Notes under the pieces: generated by a model
What the model was told of the DNA's origin: nothing
Seen by the model: the letters and a program-made list of their open reading frames with translations, nothing else
Databases searched by the model: none
Assembly: GCF_022436485.1 (NCBI RefSeq)
Contig: NZ_JAKUDO010000002.1
Coordinates: forward strand, 124,001 to 188,000
Length of the DNA: 64,000 nt
Source: Agrococcus sp. ARC_14
GTDB lineage: Bacteria > Actinomycetota > Actinomycetes > Actinomycetales > Microbacteriaceae
Reading direction: 5' to 3'
Part shown: piece by piece, positions 24,517-33,493 of the stretch
Layout of the letters: each line of letters begins with the position of its first letter
Position numbering within the stretch: position 1 is the stretch's first letter
Translations under genes and position numbers: made by a program

Positions 24517-25700
24517 GCGTCACCTGCCTGTCGTGCGATCGCGGCGCCGGTGTCCAGGTCGCTGCGAGCGCCCTGCTCCCGCCATGCGTTGCCCTGCTCG
24601 CCCATCTGCGTGCCCGCCTCACGGGCGGCCGCGACGCGCGCGGCGTGCGTGGGCGCATCCGGAACCCCATCGGCGCGCAGCAGGTCGAACTCGCGGCGCA
24701 GCACCGGCACGACCTCGGTGCCGAGGATCTCGATCTGCTCGAGCACCTCCTCGAGCGGCAGGCCGGCGTGGTCGACCAGGAAGAGCTGGCGCTGGTAGTC
24801 GCCGACGTAGTCTCGGAAGCCGAGGGTGCGCTCGATGACCTGCTCGGGCGTGCCGACGGTGAGCGGCGTCGCCTCGGTGAAGTCCTCGAGGCTCGGCCCG
24901 TGACCGTAGACGGGCGCGACGTCGAAGAACGGGCGGAAGCGCTCCTTGGCCTCGCGCTCTGTCGACTTCATGAAGATCTGGCCGCCGAGGCCGACGAACG
25001 CCTGCTCGGGCTCGCCGTGGCCGTAGTGCGCGAAGCGCGAGCGGTAGAGCTTCACCATGCGCTCGGTGTGCTCCTTGTTCCAGAAGATGTTGTTGTGGAA
25101 GAAGCCGTCGCCGTAATAGGCGGCCTGCTCGGCGATCTGGGGCGAGCGGATGGATCCGTGCCAGACGAAGGGCGCGACGCCGTCAAGCGGGGCGGGGGTC
25201 GAGGTGAAGCCGGTGAGCGGCGTGCGGTGCTTGCCCGACCAGTTGACGACCGGCTCGCTCCACAGCTTGCGCAGCAGCGCGTAGTTCTCGATCGCGAGCT
25301 CGATGCCGTCACGGATGTCCTTGCCGAACCACGGGTAGACGGGGCCGGTGTTGCCGCGGCCGAGCGTGAGGTCGGCGCGGCCGTCGCTGAGGTGCTGCAG
25401 CATCGCGAAGTCTTCGGCGATCTTCACCGGGTCATTGGTGGTGATGAGCGTGGTCGCGGTCGAGAGGATGAGCCGCTCGGTCTGCGCTGCGATGTAGGCG
25501 AGCGTCGTCGTGGGGGAGGACGAGAAGAACGGCGGGTTGTGGTGCTCGCCGGTGGCGAAGACGTCGAGGCCGACCTCTTCGGCCTTCTTGGCCATCGCGA
25601 TCCATCCCTTGATGCGCTCGTGCTCGCTGGGTGTGCGGCCGGTCGTCGGGTCCTGGGTGATGTCGCTCACCGAGAAGATGCCGAACTGCATGCTGCTCAT
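24513..25700 (-). CDS. Luciferase-like FMN-dependent monooxygenase, CE1758-like
   Basis: A 395-residue TIM-barrel flavin monooxygenase. It starts MSSMQFGIFSVSDITQDPTTG and has EEVGLDVFATGEHHNPPFF, LTLGRGNTGPVYPWFGKD and a C-terminal TPEQVIERTLGFRDYVGDYQRQLFLVDHAGLPLEEVLEQIEIL. It oxidises an unknown substrate with FMNH2 and oxygen, the flavin coming from the overlapping reductase gene. The ATG at 25700 has GGAAGGA 8 nt upstream. It is the first gene of the operon, with a well-formed promoter and dyad just upstream. Confidence 0.93.
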   Translation of the reverse strand: MSSMQFGIFSVSDITQDPTTGRTPSEHERIKGWIAMAKKAEEVGLDVFATGEHHNPPFFSSSPTTTLAYIAAQTERLILSTATTLITTNDPVKIAEDFAMLQHLSDGRADLTLGRGNTGPVYPWFGKDIRDGIELAIENYALLRKLWSEPVVNWSGKHRTPLTGFTSTPAPLDGVAPFVWHGSIRSPQIAEQAAYYGDGFFHNNIFWNKEHTERMVKLYRSRFAHYGHGEPEQAFVGLGGQIFMKSTEREAKERFRPFFDVAPVYGHGPSLEDFTEATPLTVGTPEQVIERTLGFRDYVGDYQRQLFLVDHAGLPLEEVLEQIEILGTEVVPVLRREFDLLRADGVPDAPTHAARVAAAREAGTQMGEQGNAWREQGARSDLDTGAAIARQAGDA

Positions 25701-25723
25701 GGGTGGTCCTTCCGTCGCGGACA

Positions 25724-25752
25724 AGTCTTTCAAAGTTGAACAATAATTGCAA
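25724..25752 (-). promoter_or_regulatory. Promoter and candidate MarR operator of the LLM operon
   Basis: On the minus strand TTGCAA (25752-25747), 17-nt spacer, AAGACT (25729-25724). The palindrome TTCAA-AG-TTGAA (25729-25740) overlaps the spacer and -10, and GTTG...CAAC surrounds an AT-rich core (25735-25753). This AT-rich patch is conspicuous in the GC-rich background and suits binding by the operon's own MarR protein. Confidence 0.6.
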
Positions 25753-25845
25753 CGGGTCGTGTGGAGACTCTATTCCCGGCGCTCTCAACCCGTCAGGTGC
25801 TCGTTCGGCGCACTGCAAGTGCGCGTCGTGCACGTCGCGATCCGC

Positions 25846-27123
25846 TCAGACGTTGGTCGCCGGGTCGACAGCCGGACCCTCGAGCGTGGCCGTCGCCGTA
25901 TCGGCGGGGGAGCGCTGCGCCCTGCTGAGCAGCAGGAAGGGCACCGCCGCCGCCGAGAGGACGCCGCTCAGCAGCAGCGAGAAGCCGTAGCCGCCGAGGT
26001 CGGCGGAGCGGCCGAGCAGCGGCTGCGCGATGGCGCTGCCGCCCGAGCCCATGAGCGAGTCGAACGAGAGCACCGTCGCCCGCTGCTTCGAGGGGATCAT
26101 GTCGTTGAGGTAGGCGCGGCGCACCGGGTCGTCGATCGAGGTCATGACGCCCCAGACGGCGACGAGCACGATCGCGACCCAGAAGTTGCGGATCAGGCCC
26201 AGGCCGAGCAGCACCGCGACCCCTGACACCGCAGCAAGCAGGATCGTCGAGGTGCGCTTGTGGAACCAGCGCCGCACCACCGGTGCGAGCAGCCCGCCCA
26301 GCATCGCCGAGCCCGACAGCAGCGCCGCCGCGAGCCCCGCGATCGAGTAGGCCTCCGGATCGCCCCAGAGCTCGAGCAGGTAGGGCTGCAGCGCGTAGAA
26401 GGCGTAGAAGCCGACGCCCGCGGTGAAGGGGCTCGACAGCATGAGCCAGCGCACCGGCGGGTTGCCGAGGCCGTGCGTGATCGAGGCGCGCAGCACCGTG
26501 CGGGTCGCCTTGATCGGGCCTTCGCTGCGGTCGGGCGTGAAGCCCAGGTCGCGCATCAGCAGCCCGGCGATGACCACCATCGCCACGAGCACACCCGCCC
26601 GCAGCAGGAACGGCACCCCCAGGTCGGTCAGCTGCGCCACCACGCCGCCCAGCACCGAGCCGACCAGCATCGCGGCGCCGCTGACGATCACCGAGCGGCC
26701 GAACACGCGCTCGAGCGAGCCCTTGTAGCCGGTCGCCTGCAGCGCATCCACGAGCCACGCATCGATGGCGCCGGTGAAGAAGGTGAAGCCCAGGCCGAGC
26801 AGCATCGAGGCCAGCGCCCACCCCCAGAAGGGCGCCTCCCACAGCCACATCAGCCAGTAGAGCCCGGTGGTGACGGCGAGCGTCGCCGAGCCCAGCAGAT
26901 ACGACCAGCGCCGCCCCATCGTGTCGGCGACGACGCCCGTGGGGATCTCGAACAGCAGCACGCCCACCGTGTAGAACGCGTTCGCCGAGAAGGCCTCGAG
27001 GTTCGTCAGCCCGGCGTCGAGCAGGAACAGCGTGTTGATGCCCCAGATGAACGAGGCGGCGAGGGTGTTGCCCAGCACGAGCACGTAGTAGGTGCCCTGC
27101 ACGCGCCGCGGCGTCGGAAGCAT
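25846..27123 (-). CDS. MFS transporter
   Basis: A 425-residue, 12-span major facilitator. It begins MLPTPRRVQGTYYVLVLGNTLAASFIWGINTLFLLDAGL. Loop 2-3 is VADTMGRRWSYLLGSATLA, and there is an SIDDPVRRAYLNDMIPSKQRATVLSFDSL segment before the second half. The start could also be GTG at 27129 or 27135, since the weak GAGGGGG ribosome site fits any of these. It lies downstream of PoxB on the same strand with a 48-nt gap, so co-transcription is possible. Substrate unknown. Confidence 0.88.
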   Translation of the reverse strand: MLPTPRRVQGTYYVLVLGNTLAASFIWGINTLFLLDAGLTNLEAFSANAFYTVGVLLFEIPTGVVADTMGRRWSYLLGSATLAVTTGLYWLMWLWEAPFWGWALASMLLGLGFTFFTGAIDAWLVDALQATGYKGSLERVFGRSVIVSGAAMLVGSVLGGVVAQLTDLGVPFLLRAGVLVAMVVIAGLLMRDLGFTPDRSEGPIKATRTVLRASITHGLGNPPVRWLMLSSPFTAGVGFYAFYALQPYLLELWGDPEAYSIAGLAAALLSGSAMLGGLLAPVVRRWFHKRTSTILLAAVSGVAVLLGLGLIRNFWVAIVLVAVWGVMTSIDDPVRRAYLNDMIPSKQRATVLSFDSLMGSGGSAIAQPLLGRSADLGGYGFSLLLSGVLSAAAVPFLLLSRAQRSPADTATATLEGPAVDPATNV

Positions 27124-27171
27124 GCTCACGGCCACCCCCTCAGCTCGTCCACCATCGAAGATCGCGTCGGC

Positions 27172-28893
27172 TCAGAAGAGCTGGCGCCAGTTGGTGCGAG
27201 CCAGGTCGAGCAGCTCGTCGCCGCGGCCTGACAGTACCGTGCGGATGGCATAGAGCGCGAAGCCCTTCGCCTGCTCGAACGCGATCGCCGGCGGGATCGT
27301 GAGCTCCTGCGGGTCGCAGACCACATCGACGAGCGTCGGCCCGTCGTGCGCGAACGCCTCGGTCAGGGCGGCGTCGACCCCCGCCGAGTCCTCCACCCTG
27401 ATTCCCTTGATGCCCATCGCCTCCGCCACCGCGGCGAAGCTCGGGTTCTCGAGATCGGTCGCGAACGGCACGAAGCCCGCCGCCTTCATCTCGAGGTCGA
27501 CGAAGTTCAGCGACGAGTTGTTGAACACCACGATCTTCGCCGGCAGCCGGTTCTGCGTCAGCGTGAGCAGATCGCCCAGCAGCATCGCCAGCCCGCCATC
27601 GCCCGAGAGCGTCACCGTCTGGCGCGCGCGGTCCTGCCCGAGCACGCCGATCGCCTGCGGCACCGCGTTCGCCATCGATCCGTGGCTGAACGAGCCCAGC
27701 ATCCGACGCTTGCCGTTCATGGTGAGGTAGCGGGATGCGTAGACCACGGGCGAGCCGACGTCCGGGATGAAGACGGCGTCGTCCGCGGCCAGCGCATCGA
27801 TGCGCCGGGCGAGGTACTGCGGGTGCACGGCCTGGCCCTTGCGCGCCGGGGCCGCCAGATCGTCGAGCTTCTCGCGCGTCTTCCCGTAGTGCTTCTGCGC
27901 GTCCTTCAGATGCCGATCCTGCTTCTGCTCCAGGTGCGGCATGAGCGCCACGAGCGTCTCTCGCACGCCGCCCTGCAGCGCGACATCGATGGGGTGCCGC
28001 CGCCCGATCTGGGAGCCGCGGATGTCGATCTGCACGAACCGCGCGTCGTCCGGGTAGAACTGCGGGTACGGGAAGTCGGTGCCCAGCAGCAGCACCGCGT
28101 CGGCATCGCTCATCGCCCGGTAGCCGCTCGCGAAGCCGAGCAGTCCCGTCATGCCGACGTCGTACGGGTTGTCGTACTCGAGGTGCTCCTTGCCGCGCAT
28201 CGCATGCACGACGGGGGCGCCGAGCCGCTCGGCCGCAGCCAGCACCTCGGCGTGGGCTCCTGCGGTGCCCGCACCGCCGAGGATCGTCACCTTCTTCGCG
28301 CGGTTGAGCACGTCGGCCGCCTCGAGCAGCTGCACCGGCAGCGGCACGGTCGCCGACTGCGTGCGGCGGATGATCGTGTGCCGGTCGTCCTCGATGGTCG
28401 CCGAAGCGACGTCGCCCGGGATCACGAGCACGGCGACGCCGCGCTGCTCGATGGCGGCGCGCATGGCGATCTCGAGCAGCCGCGGCATCTGCGCCGCGTC
28501 GGCCACGTACTCGACATAGACCGAGCACTCGCGGAACAGCTCCTGCGGATGCGTCTCCTGGAAGTAGTTCGTGCCGATCTCGACAGTGGGGATGTGCGCG
28601 GCGATCGCGAGCACCGGCACGCGGCTGCGGTTGGCGTCGAAGAGCCCGTTGATGAGGTGCAGGTTGCCCGGCCCGCAGCTGCCGGCGCACACCGCCAGCT
28701 CGCCCGTCATCTCGGCCTCGGCGCCGGCGGCGAACGCGGCGGTCTCCTCGTGCCGCACGCCCACCCACTCCATCCGATCCTCGGTGCGGATCGCCTCGGT
28801 GAAGGCGTTGAGCGAGTCGCCCGGCAGCCCGTAGACGCGCTGCACGCCGTTGGCCACGAGCGTCTGGACGATGGTGTCTGCGACGGTTCCCAT
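27172..28893 (-). CDS. poxB: Pyruvate:quinone oxidoreductase (PoxB type)
   Basis: A 573-residue thiamine-diphosphate enzyme. The catalytic Glu lies in VRHEETAAFAAGAE, the FAD-binding middle domain has GGAGTAGAHAE and LLLGTDFPYPQFYP, and the TPP motif runs from GDGG (LSGDGGLAMLL) to FNNSSLNF. The C-terminal tail, ending ARTNWRQLF, corresponds to the membrane-associating region of PoxB. It decarboxylates pyruvate to acetate and CO2 and reduces menaquinone at the cytoplasmic face. CATCGT lies 7 nt before the ATG, so a leaderless start is likely. It is divergent from the MHS transporter. Confidence 0.92.
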   Translation of the reverse strand: MGTVADTIVQTLVANGVQRVYGLPGDSLNAFTEAIRTEDRMEWVGVRHEETAAFAAGAEAEMTGELAVCAGSCGPGNLHLINGLFDANRSRVPVLAIAAHIPTVEIGTNYFQETHPQELFRECSVYVEYVADAAQMPRLLEIAMRAAIEQRGVAVLVIPGDVASATIEDDRHTIIRRTQSATVPLPVQLLEAADVLNRAKKVTILGGAGTAGAHAEVLAAAERLGAPVVHAMRGKEHLEYDNPYDVGMTGLLGFASGYRAMSDADAVLLLGTDFPYPQFYPDDARFVQIDIRGSQIGRRHPIDVALQGGVRETLVALMPHLEQKQDRHLKDAQKHYGKTREKLDDLAAPARKGQAVHPQYLARRIDALAADDAVFIPDVGSPVVYASRYLTMNGKRRMLGSFSHGSMANAVPQAIGVLGQDRARQTVTLSGDGGLAMLLGDLLTLTQNRLPAKIVVFNNSSLNFVDLEMKAAGFVPFATDLENPSFAAVAEAMGIKGIRVEDSAGVDAALTEAFAHDGPTLVDVVCDPQELTIPPAIAFEQAKGFALYAIRTVLSGRGDELLDLARTNWRQLF

Positions 28894-28940
28894 GTGGCCA
28901 ACGATGGCACGCGGATGCGGTCGGGCGACAGGGCTCTGTA

Positions 28941-29026
28941 GGTCGAGGAGCGCCGCGCGCAGCGCGACGCGTCATTGCCTCCGCGGGTCGAGGAGCGCCG
29001 CGCGCAGCGCGACGCGTCACGAGACC
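28941..29026 (+). repeat. Two tandem copies of the dispersed palindromic element
   Basis: The first copy, 28941-28974, is truncated after GCGTCA. The second, 28986-29026, is complete from GGTCGAGGAGCG to GTCACGAGACC. Their GCCGCGCGCAGCGCGACG cores are identical. They lie in the 367-nt divergent gap between poxB and the MHS transporter. Confidence 0.8.
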
Positions 29027-29039
29027 GGCAGCGCTCCGC

Positions 29040-29137
29040 CTCTGCGCCGGATACCTCATCAGCCGCGCGCGCCCACGCGCGCGGGCGCGTCCGCGTGCGT
29101 GCCCGCACGTGCCCGCCCGCATGCACGTGCACGTTGT
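29040..29137. other. Alternating purine-pyrimidine GC tract in a divergent intergenic gap
   Basis: The remainder of the 28894-29260 gap carries long CG and CA/TG alternations, including CGCGCGCGCCCACGCGCGCG, GCGTGCGTGCCCGCACGTG and GCATGCACGTGCACG. These can form hairpins or Z-DNA under negative supercoiling, as expected between divergent promoters. No gene is seen here. Confidence 0.55.
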
Positions 29138-29260
29138 AGCAACCCAACCTCCGAGCGGCTCCTCAGGCGCATCGCTATCGTTGCCGATCGCCGCGCTCCC
29201 GGCCGCAACCGGTGTCGAGCGCGCGATACGGAACCAGCGACGAGACGAGACGAGCACGCC

Positions 29261-30811
29261 ATGCCTGAAGACCGCACGCCCATGCCGCCGGGCCACCCCT
29301 CGGCACCCGACGCATCCCTCACCGACACGGGCGAGATGCGAAGGCTCGAGGTCAGCGACGTGCTGGTCGTGAAGACCGCCAAGATCAAGAAGGCCATCAC
29401 CGGCACGGTCGTCGGCAACTTCATGGAGTGGTTCGACTTCGGCATCTACGGCTACCTCGCCGTGACCATGACCGCGGTCTTCACCGCCGGCATGGATGAG
29501 GGCATGGGCCTGCTGGTCGTGCTGCTCGGCTTCGCGGTGTCGTTCCTGGTGCGCCCCTTCGGCGGCCTCGTGCTCGGCCCGCTCGGCGACCGGATCGGCC
29601 GGCAGCGCGTGCTGTTCTTCACGATGGCGCTGATGGCCGGAGCCACGGCGCTCATCGGCCTGCTGCCGACAGCCGCGCAGATCGGCGCGTGGGCGATCGT
29701 GCCGCTGTACCTGCTGAAGATGGTGCAGGGCTTCTCGACCGGCGGCGAGTATGCCGGGGCATCGACCTACGTCACCGAGTTCGCGCCCGACCGCTCGCGC
29801 GGCTTCTGGGCGTCATGGCTCGACGTCGGCTCCTACGTCGGCTTCGCCGCCGGCGCATCGACGGTCGCGATCGTGACCTGGATCACCACGTCGATCTCGG
29901 GCGCGGACGCCATGGTGGAGTACGGCTGGCGCATCCCGTTCCTCGTCGCCATCCCGCTCGGCGTGGTGGCCATCTGGTTCCGCCTGCGCATCCCCGAGAC
30001 GCCCGCCTACGAGCAGGCGCAGCTCGCCCAGGCGAACGACGAGCCGGACGCCGAGGATCCGCTCGCACGCCACGGCATCCTCGGCACGATCCGCCACCAC
30101 TGGCGCGTCATGCTCATCGCGGCCGCGATCGTCGCCGCCACCAACACGGCGGGCTACGCGCTCACCAGCTACATGCCCACCTATCTCGAGCAGACGGTCG
30201 GCACGAGCAACCTCTTCGCGGCGATCGTGACCGTGCCGGTGCTCATCGGCATGTCGGCACTGCTGCCGCTGCTCGGGCGGCTCTCTGACCGTGTCGGCCG
30301 CAAGCCGATCTACGTCGCGGCGGTGATCGCGACGCTCGCGCTCATGGTGCCGGCGTTCTGGCTGATGCAGATCGGCGAGATCTGGACGGTCGTCGTCGCG
30401 CTGTGCCTCGTCGCGCTGCCCGTGGCGCTGTGGGTCGCGCCGTCGACGTCGGCGCTGCCTGCGCTGTTCCCGACAGCCACCCGCTTCGGAGCGATGGGCA
30501 TCGCGTTCAACATCTCGGTGTCGCTCTTCGGCGGCACGACGCCGCTGTTCAGCCAGGCGCTCATCCAGCTGACGGGCAACACCTACATGCCCGCGTTCTA
30601 CATCATGTTCTTCGCCGTGCTGGCGGGCGTCGCGCTGCTGTCGATGCGCGAGTCGGCCAAGCGCCCGCTCGTGGGCTCGGTGCCGACGGTCGAGACCCGG
30701 GCGGAGGCCGAGGAGCTGGTGGCCGGGCAGGACGACAACCCCCACCTCGACATCTCGTCGATGCCGCTCATCGAGCTGCACGACGGCCCGCTGGAGCCGG
30801 CCGGCCGCTGA
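29261..30811 (+). CDS. Metabolite:proton symporter of the MHS (ProP/KgtP-like) family
   Basis: A 516-residue, 12-span protein. The MHS hallmark is present: GNFMEWFDFGIYGYLA in span 1, LVRPFGGLVLGPLGDRIGRQRVL in loop 2-3, and KMVQGFSTGGEYAGASTYVTEFAP in span 4. The N-terminal 45 residues and an Asp/Glu-rich C-terminal tail are cytoplasmic. Family substrates include proline/betaine, dicarboxylates and alpha-ketoglutarate; none can be chosen. The ATG at 29261 has only a weak ribosome site, and the frame upstream crosses the repeat region, so it was not used. Confidence 0.92.
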   Translation: MPEDRTPMPPGHPSAPDASLTDTGEMRRLEVSDVLVVKTAKIKKAITGTVVGNFMEWFDFGIYGYLAVTMTAVFTAGMDEGMGLLVVLLGFAVSFLVRPFGGLVLGPLGDRIGRQRVLFFTMALMAGATALIGLLPTAAQIGAWAIVPLYLLKMVQGFSTGGEYAGASTYVTEFAPDRSRGFWASWLDVGSYVGFAAGASTVAIVTWITTSISGADAMVEYGWRIPFLVAIPLGVVAIWFRLRIPETPAYEQAQLAQANDEPDAEDPLARHGILGTIRHHWRVMLIAAAIVAATNTAGYALTSYMPTYLEQTVGTSNLFAAIVTVPVLIGMSALLPLLGRLSDRVGRKPIYVAAVIATLALMVPAFWLMQIGEIWTVVVALCLVALPVALWVAPSTSALPALFPTATRFGAMGIAFNISVSLFGGTTPLFSQALIQLTGNTYMPAFYIMFFAVLAGVALLSMRESAKRPLVGSVPTVETRAEAEELVAGQDDNPHLDISSMPLIELHDGPLEPAGR

Positions 30812-30837
30812 CCGCCTGCCTGGGCCGGCCCGGGTCC

Positions 30838-30906
30838 GCGAGTGGGGCAGCTGCGCGCGAGTGGGGCTGGCACGCCGGCCCCGGTCGGGCACAGCAGCCC
30901 CACTCG
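30838..30906. terminator. Bidirectional hairpin with duplicated left arm
   Basis: CGAGTGGGGCTG (30858-30869) pairs perfectly with CAGCCCCACTCG (30895-30906). A near-copy of the left arm, GCGAGTGGGGCAG (30838-30850), could pair with the same right arm. It sits between the convergent MHS and uracil-permease genes. Confidence 0.65.
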
Positions 30907-30925
30907 GCGTCTCCGCCGCGTGAGG

Positions 30926-32257
30926 CTAGTCGGCGGGGTCGGTGGCCGGTGGGGCATGGTCGGGCCGCGCGGCGTCGGCACCCGCCTCGGTGCCACGGCC
31001 GCGCAGCCGCTCCAGCCCATCCATCAGGTGGTAGATCACGAGCGTCGCGACCGTGCCGAGCACGATGCCGCCGAACGAGAGCTGCCCGGCCGAGAGCGTG
31101 AAGTCGGCGATCGCGACGATCAGGCCGACGCCGGCGGCGAACTGATTGCGCGGCTTCGAGAAGTCGACCTGGTTCTCGACCCAGATGCGCACGCCGATGA
31201 TGCCGATGAGGCCGTAGAGCGCGGTCGTGACGCCGCCCAGCACGCCGGGAGGCGTCGCGAAGATGACCGCGCCGACCTTCGGCGACAGGCCCAGCAGGAT
31301 GGCGGTGATCGCCGCCACCCAGTAGGCGGCCGTCGAGAAGACGCGGGTGGCGCTCATGACGCCGATGTTCTCGCCGTAGGTGGTGGTGGGGGAGCCGCCG
31401 AAGATGCCCGAGATCGTGGTGGCGAGGCCGTCGGCGAACAGCGCGCGCCCGGCGAGCGGATCGAGGTCGCGGCTCAAGAGCTGGCCGACGCCCTTGACGT
31501 GGCCGAGGTTCTCGGCGACGAGCGCCAGCACCACGGGCACGAACATGAGGATGGCAGGAAGCAGGGCAGGGTCGAAGGTGGGCGAGGTGAACTCGGGCAG
31601 GCCGAACCACGGCGCAGCCTCGATCGCCGCGAGCGCCTCCGGGTCGACGCGCTGGGTGGCGAGCGCGACGACGTAGCCGACCACGACGCCGACGAGGATC
31701 GAGAGCCGCCCGACCATGCCGCGGAACAGCACGGAGGTGAGGATCACGGCGAGCAGCGTGATGGTCGCCAGCAGCGGGTCGACGATGAAGTTGTCGCGCG
31801 CCGCCGGCGCCAGGTTGAACCCGATCAGGGCCACGATCGTGCCGGAGACGACCGGCGGCATGACCGCCCCGATCCAGCGCGTGCCCGAGAAGTGCACGAT
31901 GACGCCGACGATCGCCAGCAGGACGCCGACCAGGATGATGCCGGAGAGCGCGAAGCCGGGCCCGCCGATCGTGGTCGCCGCTCCGATGGGTGCGAGGAAC
32001 GCGAAGGAGGAGCCGAGGTAGCTCGGCAGCTGGTTCTTGGTGATCAGCAGGAAGAGGATCGTGCCGATGCCGGAGAACAGCAGCGTCGTCGACGGCGGGA
32101 AGCCCGTGATGATCGGCACCAGGAACGTGGCGCCGAACATCGCGACCACGTGCTGCATGCCGAGGCCGATCGTGCGGCCCCAGGCGAGGCGCTCCTCCGG
32201 GTAGACGATGTCGTTCGCGGACAGGTTGGTGTGATCGCGGTGGCGCCAGGTGAACAT
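30926..32257 (-). CDS. Uracil/xanthine permease, NCS2 (NAT) family
   Basis: A 443-residue, about 14-span symporter. It carries the NAT signature as ENIGVMSATR in span 10, the preceding GGSPTTTYGENIG, a SSFAFLAPIGA segment in span 3, and ALVAENLGHVKGVG in span 8. These fit uracil permeases of the UraA type. It imports uracil or a related nucleobase with protons. The ATG at 32257 follows GAAGGGCATC. Its Pro/Ala/Asp-rich C-terminal tail is cytoplasmic. No PyrR or purine riboswitch sequence is evident upstream. Confidence 0.92.
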   Translation of the reverse strand: MFTWRHRDHTNLSANDIVYPEERLAWGRTIGLGMQHVVAMFGATFLVPIITGFPPSTTLLFSGIGTILFLLITKNQLPSYLGSSFAFLAPIGAATTIGGPGFALSGIILVGVLLAIVGVIVHFSGTRWIGAVMPPVVSGTIVALIGFNLAPAARDNFIVDPLLATITLLAVILTSVLFRGMVGRLSILVGVVVGYVVALATQRVDPEALAAIEAAPWFGLPEFTSPTFDPALLPAILMFVPVVLALVAENLGHVKGVGQLLSRDLDPLAGRALFADGLATTISGIFGGSPTTTYGENIGVMSATRVFSTAAYWVAAITAILLGLSPKVGAVIFATPPGVLGGVTTALYGLIGIIGVRIWVENQVDFSKPRNQFAAGVGLIVAIADFTLSAGQLSFGGIVLGTVATLVIYHLMDGLERLRGRGTEAGADAARPDHAPPATDPAD

Positions 32258-32369
32258 GATGCCCTTCGGTGAGGTGCCGGATGCACGGTGCTGCGTGCAT
32301 GGGCCGGCGAGCAGGCGTCGACGGCGGGGGCCGTCCTCGCGATCGTAGCCCCGGCGCTACGGTCGTCGG

Positions 32370-32885
32370 GTGCTCTCGACGATCCTCGCCGCCTCCCCGT
32401 GGCTGGCCGGTGTGCTGCTCGTGGTCGTCGCTGCGGTCGGCCTGCTCGTCGGGTGGTGGCTCGCGGGCCGCACACGATCGGCATGGGCGCTCGCCGGCGT
32501 GGTCGGCCTCGGCGTGCTGTTACTCACGCTGCTGCCGAGCCCGCGCGAGCTCGTAGCGGGATGCGTCGCGGAGTGGGATGTGCGCCTGCTGGCCCCGGAG
32601 CCGCTCGCCAACGTCGTGCTGCTCGTGCCGTTCGCGCTGCTCGTCGGTGTCGCGGTCGGTCGCCCGTTGCTCGGCGCGCTCGCGGGGGCCGTCGCGGGCG
32701 CCGCACTCTCGGCTGCGATCGAGACGGTGCAGGCGCTTGTCCCGGCGATCGGTCGCTCGTGCTCGACCGGCGACTGGCTCGCCAACACGATCGGCGCCGG
32801 CATCGGCGGCCTGCTCGCCCTCGTGGCGCTGCTGCTGGCCCGCTCGGGCCACCGCGCCCGCGCGGGCGCGCCGCGCATCCGCTGA
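32370..32885 (+). CDS. VanZ-like membrane protein
   Basis: A 171-residue protein with about five hydrophobic spans. The layout LTLLPSPRELVAGC...LANVVLLVPFALLVGVAVGRP...SAAIETVQALVPAIGRSCSTGDWLANTIGAGIGG is typical of VanZ-family proteins. Family roles include low-level teicoplanin resistance, but most actinobacterial members are uncharacterised. GTG start, with TACGGT 6 nt upstream, so leaderless. Confidence 0.88.
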   Translation: MLSTILAASPWLAGVLLVVVAAVGLLVGWWLAGRTRSAWALAGVVGLGVLLLTLLPSPRELVAGCVAEWDVRLLAPEPLANVVLLVPFALLVGVAVGRPLLGALAGAVAGAALSAAIETVQALVPAIGRSCSTGDWLANTIGAGIGGLLALVALLLARSGHRARAGAPRIR

Positions 32886-32942
32886 CCTCGCCCCGGTAGG
32901 CGCGGCCCGCGCTCCACGCTCGGCCTGTGCCCTGGGGGCTCG

Positions 32943-33437
32943 TCAGTCCCGAGCCAGGTCGGCCCGCGCCGCCTCCAGCACGACCGGGTCGGCGCAGCCG
33001 GTGGCGAAGCCGGCGATGCGGTGGCGGATCTCGCGCCCCAGCAGCCACTGCCCGATCGGCTCGGCCACCGGCCGCAACCAGGTCGGTCGCACGGCGTAGG
33101 TGTACTTCCAGGTCGTGAGCGTGCCGTCGACGCCGTCTCGCTGCTCCGGCGCGAACCGCCAGCCGCCACCGAAGCTCGCGAGGAACCATGGCCCGCGCAG
33201 CATCGTCATCCCCACGGAGGTCGGCGGGCGGTAGGAGACGTACTCGCTCTCCATCGCGGGCCCCAGCCGGGTGCGAGTCCGGGTGCGGACGCCCTTCCCG
33301 GGCCGCTCCGCGCCGACCAGCCGCTGGCTGCGGATGAACGGATCCCACCGCATCCGCACCGCCCCGGTCGTCTGCGAGACGGCGAACGCCAGCGCCGGCT
33401 CGATGGGCACCCAGGCCCGCGCGACGACCTGCGGCAT
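32943..33437 (-). CDS. SRPBCC-family protein (polyketide cyclase/dehydrase-like)
   Basis: A 164-residue protein. It starts MPQVVARAWVPIEPALAFAVSQ, then has MRWDPFIRSQRLVGAERPGKGVRTRTRTRLG and GTLTTWKYTYAVRPTWLRPVAEPIGQWLLGREIRHRI, the single-domain SRPBCC layout. The ligand is unknown. The ATG at 33437 was preferred over one 11 codons upstream because CATGCT lies 6 nt before it. It is divergent from the UvrA-like gene, with a 56-nt gap containing both leaderless promoters back to back. Confidence 0.8.
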   Translation of the reverse strand: MPQVVARAWVPIEPALAFAVSQTTGAVRMRWDPFIRSQRLVGAERPGKGVRTRTRTRLGPAMESEYVSYRPPTSVGMTMLRGPWFLASFGGGWRFAPEQRDGVDGTLTTWKYTYAVRPTWLRPVAEPIGQWLLGREIRHRIAGFATGCADPVVLEAARADLARD

Positions 33438-33493
33438 GCGCACAGCATGGCAGTCGCCGTCGCGTGTCACCGCCAGCCACTAGCGTGTGCCAG

